Shown here one piece after another: positions 1-7,208 of a DNA stretch of 8,698 bases. This DNA is from Ectopseudomonas composti (GTDB taxonomy: Bacteria > Pseudomonadota > Gammaproteobacteria > Pseudomonadales > Pseudomonadaceae). The position numbers and the translations under genes are program-made. Location: assembly GCA_946886245.1 (NCBI GenBank), contig CAMPIF010000157.1, positions 1 to 8,698 of the forward strand, in the 5' to 3' direction. The notes under the pieces were generated by a model. That model searched no databases. It worked only from the letters and a program-made list of their open reading frames with translations, and was not told the DNA's origin. Position 1 is the stretch's first letter; each line of letters opens with the position of its first letter.

Positions 1-2259
1 GTGCAGGCCAGCGTGCTGGGCCAGGCGAGCATCCGCTCCGGCCTCTTGCTGCTCGCCCTGCTCGACCGCGACGAGCGCCGTAGCCTGCTGCTCAACAGCG
101 CCTCCTCGCTGCTGCGCATCCCCCGCGAGGCCCTGCGCGCCAACCTGCTGGAATGGACACAAGCCTCCCGCGAATACAGTGGTGGCCCAGGCCCGGCAGG
201 CAAGGCTCGCCCCGCCCAGGAAGCGTCTCAGGACAGCGTGCTCGACCAATACACCCAGGATCTCACCGCCGACGCCCGCGCCGGGCGCATCGACCCCATC
301 GTCGGGCGCGACGGCGAAATCCGCCAGAGCATCGACATCCTCCTGCGCCGCCGGCAGAACAACCCGATCCTGGTCGGTGCCCCCGGCGTCGGCAAGACCG
401 CCGTGGTCGAAGGCCTGGCCCTGCGCATCGCCGCTGGCGACGTGCCGCCGCCCTTGCAGAACGTCATCCTGCGCGTGCTCGACCTCGGCCTATTGCAGGC
501 CGGCGCCGGGGTCAAGGGCGAGTTCGAGCAGCGCCTCAAGGGCGTGATCGACGCGGTGCGCAACAGCGAGCAGCCGATCATCCTGTTCATCGACGAGGCC
601 CATACCCTGATTGGCGCCGGAGGCAGCGAAGGCGGCAGCGACGCCGCCAACCTGCTCAAGCCTGCCCTGGCTCGTGGCGAACTGCGCACCCTCGCCGCCA
701 CCACCTGGCTGGAATACAAGAAGTACTTCGAAAAGGACCCGGCCCTGGCCCGCCGCTTCCAACTGGTGCAGGTGGAAGAACCTGACGAAGCCACCGCCGT
801 GGAAATGCTGCGTGGCGTCGCTGCCAAACTGGAACAGCACCATGGCGTGCAGGTGCTCGACAGCGCCATTCAGGACGCGGTCAAGCTCTCCCATCGCTAC
901 ATTTCCGGCCGCCAGTTGCCGGACAAAGCCATCAGCGTGCTCGACACCGCCTGCGCCCGCGTCTCCCTCGGCCAACACGACGTGCCGCCACCGCTGGAAA
1001 GCCTGCGCCACCGCGAAGTGGCGGTGAGCGAAGAACTGCAACGCCTGCGCCGCGAACAGACCACCGGCCTCGACCACCGCGAACGCATCACCGCCCTGGA
1101 GCAGGAATCCACCAGCAACCGCAGCGCCATTCGCGAGCTGGAAACCCGCTGGGGCGAAGAACGCGAAGCCGTGCGCGAATTGCTGGAGGCCCGCCGCGAA
1201 CTGCTGGCCTTGAGCGAAAGCGCCGATGCCAGCCAGCCCGACGACACCCTGGATGAACGCAGCGACTACCTGGCCGCCGAACTGGCGCGACTCGAGGCCG
1301 GCCTCGACGCCATCCGCCAGGATGACCCGCTGGTGCCCGAACAAGTGGATTCACGCACCGTGGCGGCGGTGATCGCCGGCTGGACCGGCATCCCCATTGG
1401 CAAGATGCTCGCCGACGAAGCCTACGCCGTGCGCACACTCGGCCAGCGCCTGGGCCAGCGGGTGATGGGCCAGAACAGCGCCCTGGCCACCATCGCCCAA
1501 CGTATCCAGGCCTACCGCGCCGGCCTCACCGACCCGGCCAAGCCGGTGGGCGTGTTCCTGTTGGTGGGCCCTACCGGCGTCGGCAAGACCGAAACCGCCT
1601 ACGCCCTGGCCGACGCCCTCTACGGTGGCGAACGCAACCTCATCAGCATCAACCTCTCCGAGTATCAGGAGGCCCACACCGTCAGCCAGCTCAAGGGCGC
1701 CCCGCCCGGCTACGTCGGCTACGGCACAGGCGGCGTGCTCACCGAAGCGGTGCGCCGCCGCCCTTACTCCGTGGTGCTGCTGGACGAAATCGAAAAGGCC
1801 CACCCCGACGTGTTGGAAGCCTTCTACAACGTCTTCGACAAGGGCGTGATGGAAGACGGCACCGGCCTGGTGGTGGACTTCAAGAACACCGTGATGCTCG
1901 CCACCAGCAACGTCGGCGCCGAACTGGTGCTGGACACCCCTGCTGACCAACTCGGCAGCGATGCCTTCAACGAACGCCTGCGCAAGGTGCTGCTACAAGC
2001 CTTCCGCCCGGCCTTCCTCGCCCGCATGACCGTCGTGCCCTACCGCCCGCTAGACGAAGCGACGCTGGAAGGCATCGTCCTGGCCAAGCTGGAAAAACTG
2101 CGGGAGCGCTACAAGGCAGCGACTGGCAAGCAGTTCGACTTCGACCCGGCCATCGTCAAGGCCGTACTTGCCAAATGCAGCGCAGCGGGCGCGCGGGATA
2201 TCGAGAATGTGCTGATGGCGCAGGTGACAGGGAAATTGGCGGAGTGGGTGCTTGAATAA
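1..2259 (+). CDS. tssH (clpV): T6SS sheath-recycling ATPase ClpV/TssH (3' part, N-terminus outside window)
   Basis: This is a Hsp100/ClpB-type AAA+ ATPase of the T6SS. In this family it works in the cytoplasm, extracting TssB/TssC subunits from the contracted sheath so they can be reused. Numbering is from the first base of the window. The first AAA+ module has Walker A GAPGVGKT (126-133) and Walker B FIDEAH (196-201). A charged helical middle region covers about 330-445. The second module has Walker A GPTGVGKT (523-530), pore loop GYVGYG (570-575), Walker B LLDEIEKAH (593-601) and sensor ATSN (634-637). The region VAAVIAGWTGIPIGKM links the two. Only 752 residues are present, while ClpV proteins are usually about 850-900, so most of the N-terminal substrate-binding domain lies upstream. 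The GTG at position 1 is an internal valine, not a start. The gene ends with TAA, and the frame is intact, with both ATPase sites conserved. ClpV is distinguished from ClpB by T6SS context and by the divergent coiled-coil region. Confidence 0.96.
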   Translation: MQASVLGQASIRSGLLLLALLDRDERRSLLLNSASSLLRIPREALRANLLEWTQASREYSGGPGPAGKARPAQEASQDSVLDQYTQDLTADARAGRIDPIVGRDGEIRQSIDILLRRRQNNPILVGAPGVGKTAVVEGLALRIAAGDVPPPLQNVILRVLDLGLLQAGAGVKGEFEQRLKGVIDAVRNSEQPIILFIDEAHTLIGAGGSEGGSDAANLLKPALARGELRTLAATTWLEYKKYFEKDPALARRFQLVQVEEPDEATAVEMLRGVAAKLEQHHGVQVLDSAIQDAVKLSHRYISGRQLPDKAISVLDTACARVSLGQHDVPPPLESLRHREVAVSEELQRLRREQTTGLDHRERITALEQESTSNRSAIRELETRWGEEREAVRELLEARRELLALSESADASQPDDTLDERSDYLAAELARLEAGLDAIRQDDPLVPEQVDSRTVAAVIAGWTGIPIGKMLADEAYAVRTLGQRLGQRVMGQNSALATIAQRIQAYRAGLTDPAKPVGVFLLVGPTGVGKTETAYALADALYGGERNLISINLSEYQEAHTVSQLKGAPPGYVGYGTGGVLTEAVRRRPYSVVLLDEIEKAHPDVLEAFYNVFDKGVMEDGTGLVVDFKNTVMLATSNVGAELVLDTPADQLGSDAFNERLRKVLLQAFRPAFLARMTVVPYRPLDEATLEGIVLAKLEKLRERYKAATGKQFDFDPAIVKAVLAKCSAAGARDIENVLMAQVTGKLAEWVLE

Positions 2260-2324
2260 AACTCCAACTTCCACCATCCCTTAACACTTAAAAGAAAACC
2301 CAAATAGCCCTAAGGAAATCAACC
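2260..2324. other. Composition breakpoint between clpV and the AT-richer cargo
   Basis: This 65-bp spacer contains A-rich and C-rich runs and no convincing hairpin terminator, so clpV transcription may continue into the next gene. The switch from GC-rich to AT-richer DNA occurs at the clpV stop codon, which suggests the left edge of an insertion. I see no direct repeat, integrase site or insertion-sequence end marking the junction. A ribosome binding site, AAGGA at 2312-2316, lies 8 nt before the next start. Confidence 0.5.
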
Positions 2325-3389
2325 ATGGGAAAAGAAATAGAAGCCGGCGAAGGGGCCAACGTAATCAGAAGCATATTTGGAGCAGTGGATGAAAAATACG
2401 GTGCGATTGCCGAGTTTCTATCCAATCGAGATGACTTCTCAACAGCACTAGCCCAAGTATCTTCAGATCTATGGAAAGCCTACAACAACCCACTAATTAC
2501 AAACATAACTGGTCGATTCACATGGGCGCTCCGCTCTCTCGCCAATAGTTATGGCTTCTACTATAACGACTTTATTGTTTACACCGGCCCTCTAGATACC
2601 GAGAAATTTAAATCCTACATAGAACAAGGATATTTCTGGAAAGATTCCTTTGCGCCGGAGCATGGAGAGTTTTCCCACGCTTATCAATGGCTGGCTATTG
2701 CAAGACACTTCAAGGGACGAGACGAGCATAGCATACCAAGTCTGTTCAGAGAAACGGTCAAACATGTAGCTAACAAGACGGTTATTGGCGTATCTGGACC
2801 AGGCGGGACGCGGGAAGTCACAAACATATCCATGTGGCCATGGCTGTGCGATTGTTTCCCCTACGCAAGGATGAGGAAACCCGAAACGCTTACTGAGGAG
2901 TATGAAATCTATAAAAATGAACTACGGCACACTTACTCGGATACGATGAGGTGCCCTAATACGATTGAACTTATGGCGAGAAGTCTCGACAAAAGCTTTA
3001 TTAGCTACATGGCAAACTACCGCATCAAGAAACTAGAAAGTGATCGAGACGAAATGAAGCCCGTAGTCAAATCAATCTACGAACGAAATAGCGTCAAAAT
3101 AAGCCGCCAACTGAATGAGCTAAACCTTATCTCTCAATCTCAGACATTACGAAAGGAGCGCAAAAGCTATTTTGAAGCGCACGACAGTGCAGCTGAACGA
3201 ATTTTCAAAAGAGCGAACAGCAACTACATGCTTTTGTCAGACAAAGACATCGAGCAGGTAGAGATTGAGCTGCACGGTTTTAAGGGAACCATTCCACGCC
3301 ATGTACTGGAAGGCAAGCCGTCCACACTGAAGATAACCGAGCAAAGCCCGATCAGGAACTATTACGACCCACAAAAACGACTTCAATAG
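2325..3389 (+). CDS. Unrecognised 354-aa soluble protein; candidate T6SS-linked effector
   Basis: I do not recognise this protein with confidence. The ATG is supported by AAGGA at 2312-2316 with 8-nt spacing, and the frame is open for 354 codons. No signal peptide or membrane segment is visible. The N-terminal half is aromatic-rich and has a striking block, HGEFSHAYQWLAIAR, at residues 113-127, where H113, E115, H118, Q121 and W122 could be functional. A second aromatic and cysteine patch, MWPWLCDCFPY, lies near 170-180. Residues about 230-300 are strongly charged and helical. The E-F-S-H-x-x-Q-W pattern faintly recalls proteins named LirA/MavJ family effectors; this is memory only, at low confidence. 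Codon and base use are AT-rich compared with clpV and vgrG on either side, consistent with horizontal acquisition. Its place between clpV and vgrG makes an exported effector plausible, but an immunity or unrelated cargo role is not excluded. Confidence 0.85.
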   Translation: MGKEIEAGEGANVIRSIFGAVDEKYGAIAEFLSNRDDFSTALAQVSSDLWKAYNNPLITNITGRFTWALRSLANSYGFYYNDFIVYTGPLDTEKFKSYIEQGYFWKDSFAPEHGEFSHAYQWLAIARHFKGRDEHSIPSLFRETVKHVANKTVIGVSGPGGTREVTNISMWPWLCDCFPYARMRKPETLTEEYEIYKNELRHTYSDTMRCPNTIELMARSLDKSFISYMANYRIKKLESDRDEMKPVVKSIYERNSVKISRQLNELNLISQSQTLRKERKSYFEAHDSAAERIFKRANSNYMLLSDKDIEQVEIELHGFKGTIPRHVLEGKPSTLKITEQSPIRNYYDPQKRLQ

Positions 3390-3419
3390 CTCACGACACG
3401 AGTTAGATCTCCAATGGGG

Positions 3420-3506
3420 AAAAAGGGAACAGATTTATTTATTGGCGCCCCACTTCTCCAAAATAAATCTGCCACTTTTTTTGCTCACCCCCCTTTTTTT
3501 GGCAGA
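3420..3506. terminator. Long palindrome with T-run, probable terminator or REP-like element
   Basis: CAGATTTATTT (3431-3441) and AAATAAATCTG (3462-3472) form a perfect 11-bp stem around a 20-nt loop. AAAAAAG (3420-3426) and CTTTTTT (3476-3482) extend it by 7 bp across a small internal loop. The T-run on the 3' side suits a Rho-independent terminator for the upstream gene, and the A-run on the left suits the opposite direction. A second T-run lies at 3494-3500. The arm TCTGCCA (3469-3475) can instead pair with TGGCAGA (3500-3506), so two folds compete. Palindromes built on CAGATTTATT are, as I recall, repeated in Pseudomonas and other genomes, so this may be a dispersed palindromic repeat rather than a dedicated terminator. 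Confidence 0.6.
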
Positions 3507-3620
3507 ATAACATTAAAACAACACTTAAACAAAACTTCACCGCGCGACCGCAGCGTTCCAATCGGACCAGCTAACATTGACCTGGTGTCATAGGAGAAAA
3601 GTCAGAAACCAACTGCGATG

Positions 3621-3637
3621 ATACATATCAGATGTAT
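3621..3637. promoter_or_regulatory. Small inverted repeat just upstream of the next gene
   Basis: ATACAT (3621-3626) and ATGTAT (3632-3637) are perfect inverted copies separated by 5 bases. They end 4 bases before the GAGAGG ribosome binding site (3642-3647) of the gene starting at 3653. This could be an operator or an mRNA hairpin affecting ribosome access, but a 6-bp repeat in AT-rich DNA can also occur by chance. Confidence 0.25.
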
Positions 3638-3652
3638 TATTGAGAGGTAAAA

Positions 3653-4642
3653 ATGCCAAAATTGATCGTCACAACCTCCTCAGGAGCTTTGATTGGCCAA
3701 CATCACATTGCTGTGATCGGACAACGGGAAAAATGGACAATCAGCTCCAGTAACGGTGTTGTCACGGGGCTTTCCATAACTTTCAATGTAATACCCGCGG
3801 TAATTGGAGATTATAAAACTGAGGATGGAAATAGTTATGCCACTCCTTTTTTGGTTTCTGGCATGAACGCTACCTTCTATTGGATCCAGACCGGGGCCAT
3901 TACGATCACCATAAAAGCGCTAGTAAACGGTCAACCTGCTCTGCGAAAAATTGAGGCGCAAGTCCTGACCCCCAATGTAGTGGAGTATATCGGTACCACC
4001 AGTCGAACCGAAATTTATAGCAGCGTCCTCCCAGGCCGGGAAGCACACGCTGAGGACGAAACGATCTCCATGCTTCGCTTCGGAAACACTGATAAGCCAG
4101 GCATATCCTTTAGCGCAAAGGTAAGCATGCCTACCAAAATCCGGTGTACGGGAAAGTTATTTATGATGCAGACGATGACGGTAAATCGAAAGAAGACAAC
4201 AATATTAAATTCTTTTGAGCATGCTCACACCGATGATTCCGTCCTTGACCAGGAAGTCTATTATGGACAAATTCATTCAGATAAGGATAAGAGTTTTATC
4301 CAAGCCACTTCAGGCTTGTATGTGTTCGAATCTGAAGACAGCCCCGCAACTACCCTAGGCAAGAGCGGAGCAAACCGCACCTACAAAAACGTTGAGGTGG
4401 ACGAAAAGTATTGCATGTACATCATGTTCTGCCCCAAAGACGGAATTTCAGTGGCAATTGCTGAGTTATTTTGGCGCTGGCAAGCAACCGCTACCTTTAA
4501 CGAAACCAGCGGTAGTTGGACTTTGCAAATAGGCGGCGACTCCAGCGAAGTCCGTTACCTCCAAGGGAACCGTGATCGAATCACATTGCGGCTACCAATC
4601 TGGCGCGACAACTCAGCTACCGAACTCGAAAGTGATACCTAG
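3653..4642 (+). CDS. Unrecognised 329-aa, probably beta-rich protein encoded directly upstream of vgrG
   Basis: The family is not recognised. ATG 3653 follows GAGAGG (3642-3647) by 5 nt. There is no signal peptide or clear membrane helix, despite a secreted-looking composition of short alternating Ser/Thr/hydrophobic stretches. Residues about 1-105 read as an Ig-like or other beta-sandwich domain, with repeated beta-prone strands (for example WTISSSNGVVTGLSITFNV at 28-46). A second region from about 107 to the end starts near VVEYIGTTSRTEIY (109-122) and contains SFEHAHTDD (187-195), CMYIMFCPKDG (234-244) and ELFWRWQATATFN (251-263). This gene is the most AT-rich part of the window. It ends with TAG at 4640-4642, whose last bases form the ribosome binding site of vgrG, 9 bp before the vgrG start. 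That tight coupling suggests co-expression with the spike. It could be a VgrG cargo, an effector, or an immunity protein for the 354-aa product; the sequence does not decide. Confidence 0.85.
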   Translation: MPKLIVTTSSGALIGQHHIAVIGQREKWTISSSNGVVTGLSITFNVIPAVIGDYKTEDGNSYATPFLVSGMNATFYWIQTGAITITIKALVNGQPALRKIEAQVLTPNVVEYIGTTSRTEIYSSVLPGREAHAEDETISMLRFGNTDKPGISFSAKVSMPTKIRCTGKLFMMQTMTVNRKKTTILNSFEHAHTDDSVLDQEVYYGQIHSDKDKSFIQATSGLYVFESEDSPATTLGKSGANRTYKNVEVDEKYCMYIMFCPKDGISVAIAELFWRWQATATFNETSGSWTLQIGGDSSEVRYLQGNRDRITLRLPIWRDNSATELESDT

Positions 4643-4645
4643 GAA
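4641..4645 (+). promoter_or_regulatory. vgrG ribosome binding site overlapping the preceding stop codon
   Basis: AGGAA begins inside the TAG stop (4640-4642) of the upstream gene and lies 6 nt before the vgrG ATG. This decides the vgrG start. It also means ribosomes finishing the upstream gene can re-initiate on vgrG, so expression of the two is probably linked. Confidence 0.6.
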
Positions 4646-4651
4646 CCACCA

Positions 4652-6658
4652 ATGCCCCGCCCCACCGACACCAATACCAGCCTCTCCCTCAGCGCCTCCG
4701 CCCTGACGGATCTTTACCCCCAGACGCTTTCAGGGGACGAAGCGTTGAATGAGTTGGGCAGCCTGACCCTCCACGGCGACAGCGCCACTGCGCTGACGTT
4801 GAGCAGTGCCGTGGCCACACATATCACCGCCACTCTGCACAACGACGCCAACCAGCGCCCTCTCGATGCGCTGGTCGCGGAGATCCGCCAGCTCCCCGCC
4901 GATGCTACGGCAGACCGCTATCAAGTGGTGCTGCGCCCCTGGCTCTGGTGGCTGACGCTGGCCAGCAACAACCGGGTGTTCCAGAACCTGTCAACCAGCG
5001 ATATCGTCACCACCATTTTCAAGGCCCACGGCTTTACCGACTTCAAGCTGTCACTCTCCGGCAGCTACGAGCCGCGCGAGTATTGCGTGCAGTACGGCGA
5101 AACCGACTTCGCCTTCGTTTCGCGGCTGCTGGAGGAAGAAGGCATCTTCTGGTTCTTCACCCACGAAGACGGCAAGCACACGCTGGTGCTGGGCGACAGC
5201 AGCGATGCCTTCGTGCATATCCCCAACGGGCCGAAGGTGCCCTACCTGGACCAGGACATCGGCGTGCGCGAGCTGCATGGCATCCGCTCGGCACAGTACA
5301 GCGTGCAGGCGGTGAGCGGGGTGTACAGCGCCACGGACTACGCCTTCACCACACCCACCACCTCACTCTACAGCCAGGCCGAGGCGGTGGCCGGGCCGCT
5401 GTCGACGTACGAGCACCCAGGCGGTTATATCGCCAAGGCACGGGGCGATGCCTTGACCAAGCAGCGCGTGGACGGGCTGCGCAGCCAGGAGAAGCGCCTG
5501 ATCGGCGAGAGCGACTGCCGCTGGCTGGTGCCCGGCCACTGGTTCACCCTCACCGGACACGACGACACCAGCCTCAATATCGACTGGGTGCTGACCTCGG
5601 TCACCCATGATGCCAGCCACGAGCACTACCGCAATCGCTTCGAGGCCATCCCCAAAGCCACCGCCTACCGTCCGCCACGGCTCACACCCAAGCCGCGTAT
5701 GCACACCCAGACCGCGCAAGTGGTGGGCAAATCCGGCGAGGAGATCTGGACCGACCAGTACGGCCGCATCAAGATCCAGTTCCCCTGGGATCGCGACGGC
5801 AAGAACGACGAAACCTCGTCCTGCTGGGTGCGCGTGGTGCTGCCCTGGAGCGGCAAGGGCTTCGGCATGCAGTTCATCCCACGCATTGGCCAGGAAGTGA
5901 TCGTCACCTTCATCGACGGCGACCCGGATCGCCCGCTGGTCACCGGCTGCGTCTACAACGGCGACAACACCCTGCCCTACGCCCTGCCTGACAACCAGAC
6001 CCAATCCGGTATCAAGACCAACTCCTCCAAGGGCGGTGGCGGCTTCAACGAGCTACGCTTCGAGGACAAGAAGGACGCCGAGGAAGTCTTCCTCCAGGCG
6101 CAGAAGGACATGAAGGTCAACGTACTCAACGACAGCACCGCCACCATCGGCCACGACGAAACTCTCACGGTGCAGAACGCCCGCACCCGTACGGTGAAGG
6201 AAGGCGACGAGACCATCACCCTGGAGAAAGGCAAGCGCACCGTGACCATCCAGACCGGCAGCGACACCCTCGATGTGAAGGACAGTCGCACCGTCAGCGT
6301 CGGTGCCGACCAGACCCACAGCACCGGCGGCGACTACAGCCACACCGTCAGCGGCAACTACGAGCTGACCGTGGACGGCAACCTCACCATCAAGGTGACC
6401 GGCACCCTCACCCTGCAAAGCAGCGGCGACCTCACCGCCAAGAGCGACAAGAACCTCACCACCCAGGCCGGCATGGCCCTCACCGACAAGGCCGGCACCT
6501 CGCTCACCAACCAGGCGGGCACGTCTCTAGACAACAAGGCCGGCACCACCCTGACCAACGAGGCCGGCGTCAGCCTCACCAACAAGGCCGCTGCCGAACA
6601 GACCGTGGATGGCGGCGGCATGCTGACCATCAAGGGCGGCCTGGTGAAGGTCAACTGA
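4652..6658 (+). CDS. vgrG (tssI): T6SS spike protein VgrG/TssI, short form without effector domain
   Basis: VgrG trimers form the membrane-puncturing spike of the T6SS, sitting on the Hcp tube and carrying a PAAR tip and effectors. The gp27-like base domain occupies about residues 1-350, with the conserved stretch EYCVQYGETDFAFVSRLLEE (143-162) followed by EGIFWFF. The gp5-like OB fold follows: EIWTDQYGRIKIQFPWD (364-380), then the tail GDPDRPLVTGCVYNG (423-437). A glycine-rich linker near 455 leads to a DUF2345-like beta-helix needle to the end. The protein ends at 668 residues in GGLVKVN with no C-terminal enzymatic extension, so effectors are probably non-covalent cargo. Five tandem 8-residue repeats lie at 606-645. 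Composition is GC-rich like clpV. The stop overlaps the ribosome binding site of the next gene. The extreme N-terminus (about 1-60) is somewhat unlike the commonest VgrG opening. Confidence 0.96.
   Translation: MPRPTDTNTSLSLSASALTDLYPQTLSGDEALNELGSLTLHGDSATALTLSSAVATHITATLHNDANQRPLDALVAEIRQLPADATADRYQVVLRPWLWWLTLASNNRVFQNLSTSDIVTTIFKAHGFTDFKLSLSGSYEPREYCVQYGETDFAFVSRLLEEEGIFWFFTHEDGKHTLVLGDSSDAFVHIPNGPKVPYLDQDIGVRELHGIRSAQYSVQAVSGVYSATDYAFTTPTTSLYSQAEAVAGPLSTYEHPGGYIAKARGDALTKQRVDGLRSQEKRLIGESDCRWLVPGHWFTLTGHDDTSLNIDWVLTSVTHDASHEHYRNRFEAIPKATAYRPPRLTPKPRMHTQTAQVVGKSGEEIWTDQYGRIKIQFPWDRDGKNDETSSCWVRVVLPWSGKGFGMQFIPRIGQEVIVTFIDGDPDRPLVTGCVYNGDNTLPYALPDNQTQSGIKTNSSKGGGGFNELRFEDKKDAEEVFLQAQKDMKVNVLNDSTATIGHDETLTVQNARTRTVKEGDETITLEKGKRTVTIQTGSDTLDVKDSRTVSVGADQTHSTGGDYSHTVSGNYELTVDGNLTIKVTGTLTLQSSGDLTAKSDKNLTTQAGMALTDKAGTSLTNQAGTSLDNKAGTTLTNEAGVSLTNKAAAEQTVDGGGMLTIKGGLVKVN
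6467..6586 (+). repeat. Five tandem 24-bp units encoding an 8-residue repeat in the VgrG needle
   Basis: The units read AGMALTDK, AGTSLTNQ, AGTSLDNK, AGTTLTNE and AGVSLTNK, with consensus A-G-T-S-L-T-N-K. An eight-residue period fits the triple-stranded beta-helix of the VgrG spike shaft, where each repeat would add a regular step. Near-identical tandem units allow length change by slippage or recombination, which would alter spike length. Confidence 0.85.
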
Positions 6659-6665
6659 GGCGCCC

Positions 6666-7208
6666 ATGTCCAACGGCAATCTCGACCTCACCCGTGGCGA
6701 CAGCCGCCTCCAGGGCACACTGCAGGACGGCGCCCTCAACGGCCCGGTACGCATCCAGGAAGCCGGTCGCCCGCAGGCCCGGCTCGGCTACACCAACGGC
6801 GTGCTGCACGGCCCCAGCGTCCTCTACCACCCCAACGGCCAGGTGTCGGCACAACTGCCCTACGCCGACGGGCGCCTGCATGGCGTGGCCCAGTACTTCG
6901 CCGCCGAAGGCTGGCTACAGCGCAAGGTCGCCTACCGCCAAGGCTTGATGCACGGCGAAGCGAGCAGCTACTACCCGGACGGCAGCCTGGCCGAACTGGA
7001 GCTGTATCGCGATGGAGTGCGCGACGGTCTCTACCAACGCTTCCATGTCAACGGCCAGGTATCGCATCGCAGCCGCTACCTCAACGGCAAGCCGCTGGAC
7101 GAAGGCCAAGGCTTCGCCGAAGACGGCCGCCCACTGAACGTCGAAGGCAAACCCATCTCGCGGCTACGCTGGTGGTGGCGGCGCTGGCAGGAATCGGCCG
7201 AGGCCTGA
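6666..7208 (+). CDS. MORN_2 repeat protein (YwqK-like antitoxin family)
   Basis: This 180-aa cytoplasmic protein consists almost wholly of MORN-type repeats. The repeat theme is Y-x-x-G-x-x-H-G followed by a Y/F and a second glycine, for example YTNGVLHG (42-49), YADGRLHG (66-73), YRQGLMHG (90-97) and YRDGVRDG (114-121). A degenerate first unit lies near 19-41 and a degenerate last one near 138-161. The C-terminus RLRWWWRRWQ is very aromatic and basic. Such MORN_2 proteins are often named YwqK-family antitoxins. That label is by repeat similarity and does not prove an immunity role. The start 7 bp after vgrG, with GAGG (6657-6660) overlapping the vgrG stop, argues for co-translation and a job linked to this VgrG, such as immunity or cargo adaptor. 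No signal peptide or membrane segment is present. Confidence 0.88.
   Translation: MSNGNLDLTRGDSRLQGTLQDGALNGPVRIQEAGRPQARLGYTNGVLHGPSVLYHPNGQVSAQLPYADGRLHGVAQYFAAEGWLQRKVAYRQGLMHGEASSYYPDGSLAELELYRDGVRDGLYQRFHVNGQVSHRSRYLNGKPLDEGQGFAEDGRPLNVEGKPISRLRWWWRRWQESAEA
6789..7148 (+). repeat. Five 72-bp units encoding 24-residue MORN repeats
   Basis: Residues 42-161 of the MORN protein divide into five exact-length units of 24 residues without gaps. The Y-x-x-G start is conserved in all five and the H-G pair in the first three. The DNA copies have diverged, so this is an old protein repeat rather than a recent tandem duplication. Confidence 0.8.

Larger units (their letters stand above)
3390..3652. 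other. 263-bp AT-rich intergenic region
   Basis: No gene is visible here. The left half holds the long palindrome and T-runs annotated at 3420-3500. The right half holds a small inverted repeat at 3621-3637 and the ribosome binding site of the next gene. TTGACC at 3577-3582 resembles a -35 box, but no good -10 box lies at the right distance, so I do not assign a promoter. A gap this long, with a terminator-like hairpin, suggests the two flanking AT-rich genes are separate transcription units. Confidence 0.6.

Noticed and set aside
1..3. GTG as the translation start of clpV
   Set aside because: The window begins inside the gene; ClpV proteins have about 100 or more residues upstream of this point.
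490..1344. 284-codon open frame on the - strand inside clpV
   Set aside because: It is a shadow of clpV in GC-rich DNA, with Ala/Gly/Val-rich, low-complexity translation.
3577..3582. TTGACC as a -35 box for the gene at 3653
   Set aside because: No acceptable -10 box lies 16-18 bp downstream.
5363..6004. 213-codon open frame on the - strand inside vgrG
   Set aside because: It is a shadow of vgrG, whose + strand frame has clear family motifs throughout.
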